NCBI GenBank assembly: GCA_002989075.1
Contig: PSQN01000005.1
Coordinates: 1,563,241 to 1,627,240, forward strand
Origin: Arthonia radiata
Lineage: Eukaryota > Ascomycota > Arthoniomycetes > Arthoniales > Arthoniaceae
Direction: 5' to 3'
DNA: 64,000 nt
The notes below the pieces were generated by a model, which did not search any database, was not told where the DNA came from, and saw nothing but the letters and a program-made list of their open reading frames with translations. Of this stretch, positions 60,468-64,000 are shown in pieces. Both the position numbers and the translations under genes were made by a program. The number at the start of each line of letters is the position of its first letter. Within the stretch, counting starts at the first letter, position 1.

Positions 60468-63250
60468 GGTTATAAGCCCGGGTTAGCACCAATTCCTTTC
60501 GAATTTCCTTTTTAGAAAATATTTCCCCTACGACACCTATCGACACCTCCGAACGATCCTATTACCAATCGACTCTAAATTTTTAGCCCAATTTAACTAT
60601 CAGAACAGAATTTCCTTTTTTTTTCGGAAATCTCCGACTATATATTCGGCTATAGACTCCTCTTATAAGATTCCTAAACTCAAGGGCTCGACTAATTAAG
60701 ACATTTGGTCGATTCGAATGGAGGCCCTTTTAACTAAAAAGGGCTACGGTAATGTTATAATCCCCTTTTCCGGCTATTTAGCTAGAGATATTATTGAAGC
60801 TAGCCATTAGAAACGATCAACAAGGGCAGCAGTCCTTATTCGACTAGCTCTAAAAGACGGTCCCCTTATTTAAACAAAGGGGATCTATAACTCTCTAGAG
60901 CTTTGAGATAGCCTAAAAAGGTTATACGAATCGAAAGGTTTTAGTTCCAAGTTTCTAATTTACAAGGAGCTCTTTAGCACTACACTTAATAAGGTAAAAA
61001 ACCTTAAGCTTTACCTTACTAAAATTAGGCAATTAACGGACAATTTGGCAACCCGAAGACTAGCACTACCCAACAAGGTGGTAGCTGCCTACGTCCTTCA
61101 CAATCTGACCCCTAAATACGAGCATACGGTGGCTATTATTAGCTAAAGCTACCGGCAAACGACTAGCGATATAAGTCTACAGAACTTATTTAGTTAACTT
61201 ATAAACGAGTCTCGCTAAATCCGCGGTAGTACTCTAGCAGAAAAGGTTTTTACTGCAATAGACAATAAATCGACTTAAAGGACTAGAGATAAATTAAAAT
61301 CTCCGGATAAAAACCAAGAAAAATGCCCCTTTTGCAACAAAAAAGGGTATAAGCCGGCAACTTGTTGGAAAAAATACCCAAACCTCCGGCCAAATTCCAA
61401 CAAAAGCTCCAAAAATACCAAATTTTTAAAATTTTCTGTACAGAGTTCCGATCTATAAGAAAAACAATGCTTTACAGCATTACTAAACGGAGTCAACCAC
61501 TCTATTAATTCTTAGATCCTCGATATAGGCTTAACAAGCTATATTTGCTCGAATATTGACCTTCTAACGGATATCCGGCCAACTAACCGGATTATTCGTT
61601 GGGGAGGGGGAAAGTCAATCCGAGCCTTTCAGACAGGCAAAGCAAAACTGTTCTTTAAGAACAAAACAATTGTTCTAAACGAAGTTTTGTTTGTTAAGGA
61701 ATTCAGAATTAACCTCCTAAGCTTCGATAAGCTTAGAAAGAGGGGAGGTAAGATAACTCTTAGCCAAAATAAGCCAAAAGTTGATTGAGCCGGACAACTA
61801 ACCACCGAGGGGCGGTATGTTGACGGCCTAATAGTAATAGAAGCTCAGACTATTAATACAGCCCGATCTTTTTACACTATTTCTTCGAAAACTGATCTTT
61901 AGCATCAACAGAAAGGACATATAGACGAAAACGCCTTAAAACAGCTTAAAAAAGTTACCCTAGAAACAGATTATTTAGACAAATTAGAAGATAATTGCTA
62001 AATTTGCTTCGAAGCAAAGGCAACGGCTAAAGTTAGCCGAGAAACTCCGGACGAATCGGCCAATTATTTGGAAAAAGTCTACTTAGATATTTGCAGGCCA
62101 ATTGTACCGCAAACCCCTTCCAAAGGTCGATTATTTACTAGCTTTATAGACAATAAAACCCGGTATACGACTACCGAGGTACTATAGTCTAAAGACTAGG
62201 TTTTCGATGCACTATTTACCTATATTACTCGAAAAGAAACGCAGTTCGAGCATCCTTTTAAAAGACTATACTTAAACAACGCAAAAGAATACCGGAAAGG
62301 CCGGGTAAAACAGCTTCTAGAACAAAAAGAAGCTATTCTAACGATATCCGTACCGTATACTCTCTAGCAAAACAGACGAGTTAAACGCTTTAACCGAACA
62401 ATTGTTAGTAAAGTTCGAGCAATACTTTATACCGCCGGGCTACTCCGGACGTATTGGGGCGAAGCGCTAAAAGCAGCTACCTATATTTACAATAGGACCC
62501 CTTATACCAGATTACCGGGGTTTATTACCCCGTATAAAGTAAAATACGGTAAAAAACCGGATGTCAGTACTATTAAAATCTAGGGCTCAGTTACTTATCT
62601 TAAAGAATCTAAACTAAAGAAACTAAACGCAAGAGCAACTGCCTATATCCTAATAGACTACAGATCGAACCAATATAAGCTCTTAGACCCCAATAACCGG
62701 AAGGTTTACTGGGGGAGAGACGTCTACGTCTAGGAAGAAAAATTTGTTTGTAACCTATAGGGATCTATAGTTAATCGATTAACCGAAAGTATTCCTAAAG
62801 AGCCCGAAGAACAACTAAAAGTTAAGTTCAAAAATAAGCTAAATCTAACCGCTAGATTCTAAGATAATAGGGAGGTACCTCCCGATAAAGAAGGGAGTCC
62901 TCTATACGAGAAACAACATACCTCCCCTATATCTTAACAACTAGCGGACAAATTTAAACAAGAACTATACCAATCTAGAGCTCTAAACGAGTCTAACCTT
63001 CCTATCGAGTTAGATTACAGAAGTACCGAAGACCCCGGCCGGGTAGACACCGATTGCGCCTAGGAAATAGGTTTTATATACAAAAACGCTGATAAAAATT
63101 GGTTTAACGAGTTCTACAATAATCTAGAACAATACGCTAAACAGGCCTTAGTTGCAGTTACTAAAGAGCCTACTAATTTAAAAGAAATAAGGGTATCTAA
63201 GGATTAGCCTTCTTGGCTAGACGCAATACAGTCGGAGCTCAAAGAGCTAG
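59961..63250 (+). mobile_element. Ty1/copia retrotransposon, 5' part, inserted in the gypsy integrase
   Basis: 5' LTR 59,961-60,467, then one long frame broken only by RIP-type stops. Gag begins near 60,719 (MEALLTKKGYGNVI). The CCHC knuckle at 61,324-61,365 is C-x2-C-x4-Y-x4-C: His has become Tyr (CAT to TAT). Integrase zinc motif near 61,895-61,995 (HQQKGHIDENALKQL .. CxIC) and core near 62,070-62,300 (YLDICRPIV, FIDNKTRYT, YLNNAKEY with Asp to Asn) follow, then IYNRTPYTRLPG near 62,490. The frame stops at WLDAIQSELKEL, the first residues of the copia reverse transcriptase domain, where another gypsy LTR begins. Much lighter mutation than the surrounding elements. Confidence 0.88.
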
Positions 63251-63722
63251 TGTTACGGGTACCAGCCCCAGACGGCCTAGCGTGCACCCAAGCATCAACC
63301 ACCGCCAGTTATCTCAGCCCTACTAGCATTATTCCCGACTAAGCCTATAAACCCGCCGTAGGCATTGTCGGACAAGACGGCTATAAGAACCTACGTTCTT
63401 TACAAACCCGATATAAGTATTGTCGAGATTAACGGATATAGAGGGACTTCCTTATATACCTTAGATTATATAGCTAAACTAATAGCCGACCTTAGAATAG
63501 ACTTTAGTCTGTTAACTTAACATCTAAATATAAGTTTCTTAACTATATTTAGGTAACGTACTTTACTTTCTATCTACTTTAGTTAAGCTTCTCTTACCCT
63601 CTATAATCTATCTTACCTCTCCTGCCTTTTAGTCTCTAGCACACGAGACACCTACTATCAAGGTCGACAAGTACATAAGGCAAGTAAGCCTTAGTTTAGT
63701 TCTCTTAGCGATTAGCGTTATA
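63251..63722 (+). repeat. 5' LTR of the second gypsy copy (472 bp)
   Basis: TGTTACGGGTACCAG at the left end, GCGTTATA at the right, the same limits as the LTR at 54,976-55,446. Confidence 0.82.
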
Positions 63723-64000
63723 CTTTAATAGACTCGCTACGAAAGTAGAGAAAGCAGATTAATTATGTTTACTACTTCGGTACCCAATAGCCGCGACGCT
63801 GCGAACAGGTTGGCCAACAGAATAGCTAGTACGAATAAGATATCGAACGTCAACATTAAGATAGAAAAAAGCTTCTTAGATAAACGTTCTAAAGTTACTT
63901 TATTCGTAATACGCCTAGCCGTGTACTTTAAAACTTACAAAGACTAGTTTCTAAACGATACTACTATAGTTCTATTCGCTACCTCTTATATAGATAGAGA
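63251..64000 (+). mobile_element. Second copy of the plus-strand gypsy family, 5' part, continues beyond the window
   Basis: 5' LTR 63,251-63,722 followed by Gag from ATG 63,765 (starts MFTTSVPNSRDAANRLANRI), which parallels 55,489 almost residue for residue, including the stop after AVYFKTYKD. It interrupts the copia element at the start of its reverse transcriptase domain. The first half of its LTR keeps many CpA sites that are TpA in the 54,976 copy, so this copy is less mutated. Confidence 0.87.

Larger units (their letters stand above)
38250..64000. repeat. RIP-mutated AT-rich retrotransposon nest
   Basis: From about 38,250 to the window end the DNA is dominated by TpA, with CpA and TpG nearly absent in 38.3-48.7 kb. 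Former coding frames of copia and gypsy elements can still be read, but Trp codons have become TAG, Gln codons TAA, and zinc-finger Cys/His codons Tyr. C-to-T changes in CpA on either strand are the signature of repeat-induced point mutation, a pre-meiotic defence of ascomycetes. No cellular gene is present in this zone. Confidence 0.93.

Noticed and set aside
61275-61496. 73-codon minus-strand frame
   Set aside because: Antisense to the copia Gag zinc-knuckle region.

Overview
This window comes from a filamentous ascomycete (Pezizomycotina, probably a Dothideomycete; I infer this from gene content, short introns with GT..CTAAC/CTGAC..AG signals, and RIP-mutated repeats; no species is claimed). 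It divides into three zones.

Zone 1 (1-29.3 kb) is ordinary gene-dense euchromatin with about a dozen genes: the 5' part of ARG5,6 (arginine biosynthesis, minus), a SNC1-type v-SNARE (minus) divergent from POP1 (RNase P/MRP, plus), an MFS transporter of the Tri12-like family, a small mitochondrial membrane protein, a 1,424-residue F-box-like protein (minus; its first exon is resolved here), an FAD-dependent fructosyl-amino-acid-oxidase-like enzyme (minus), a fungal orphan with a C-terminal coiled coil, an orphan multi-pass membrane protein ending in KKDI (minus) divergent from acyl-protein thioesterase 1, and two cell-wall genes: a GH72 beta-1,3-glucanosyltransferase homologue and a GH76 Dfg5/Dcw1-type protein. 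A small spliced gene candidate lies between the last two. The GH72 protein is unusual: it ends in a transmembrane helix with a cytoplasmic tail and lacks several conserved active-site residues.

Zone 2 (29.3-38.2 kb) has normal base composition but no intact gene that I can recognise. It holds several open stretches with coding-like composition broken by stops and frame changes, best explained as gene relics.

Zone 3 (38.2-64 kb) is an abrupt change to very A+T-rich, TpA-rich DNA. It is a nest of LTR retrotransposons inactivated by repeat-induced point mutation: a copia element (about 38.3-41.7), a gypsy element (41.7-48.77), an inverted gypsy copy (from 48.77), a plus-strand gypsy of a related family (54,976-59,960), a copia inserted into that gypsy's integrase (59,961-63,250), and a further copy of the same gypsy family inserted into the copia at 63,251 and leaving the window. 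Mutation load falls from the outer to the inner elements, as expected for a series of nested insertions of different age.

Most genes work independently. The apparent functional link is the GH72/GH76 neighbourhood (cell-wall glucan and mannoprotein cross-linking). Exon coordinates were derived by hand from splice signals and family alignment recalled from memory; no searches were run.
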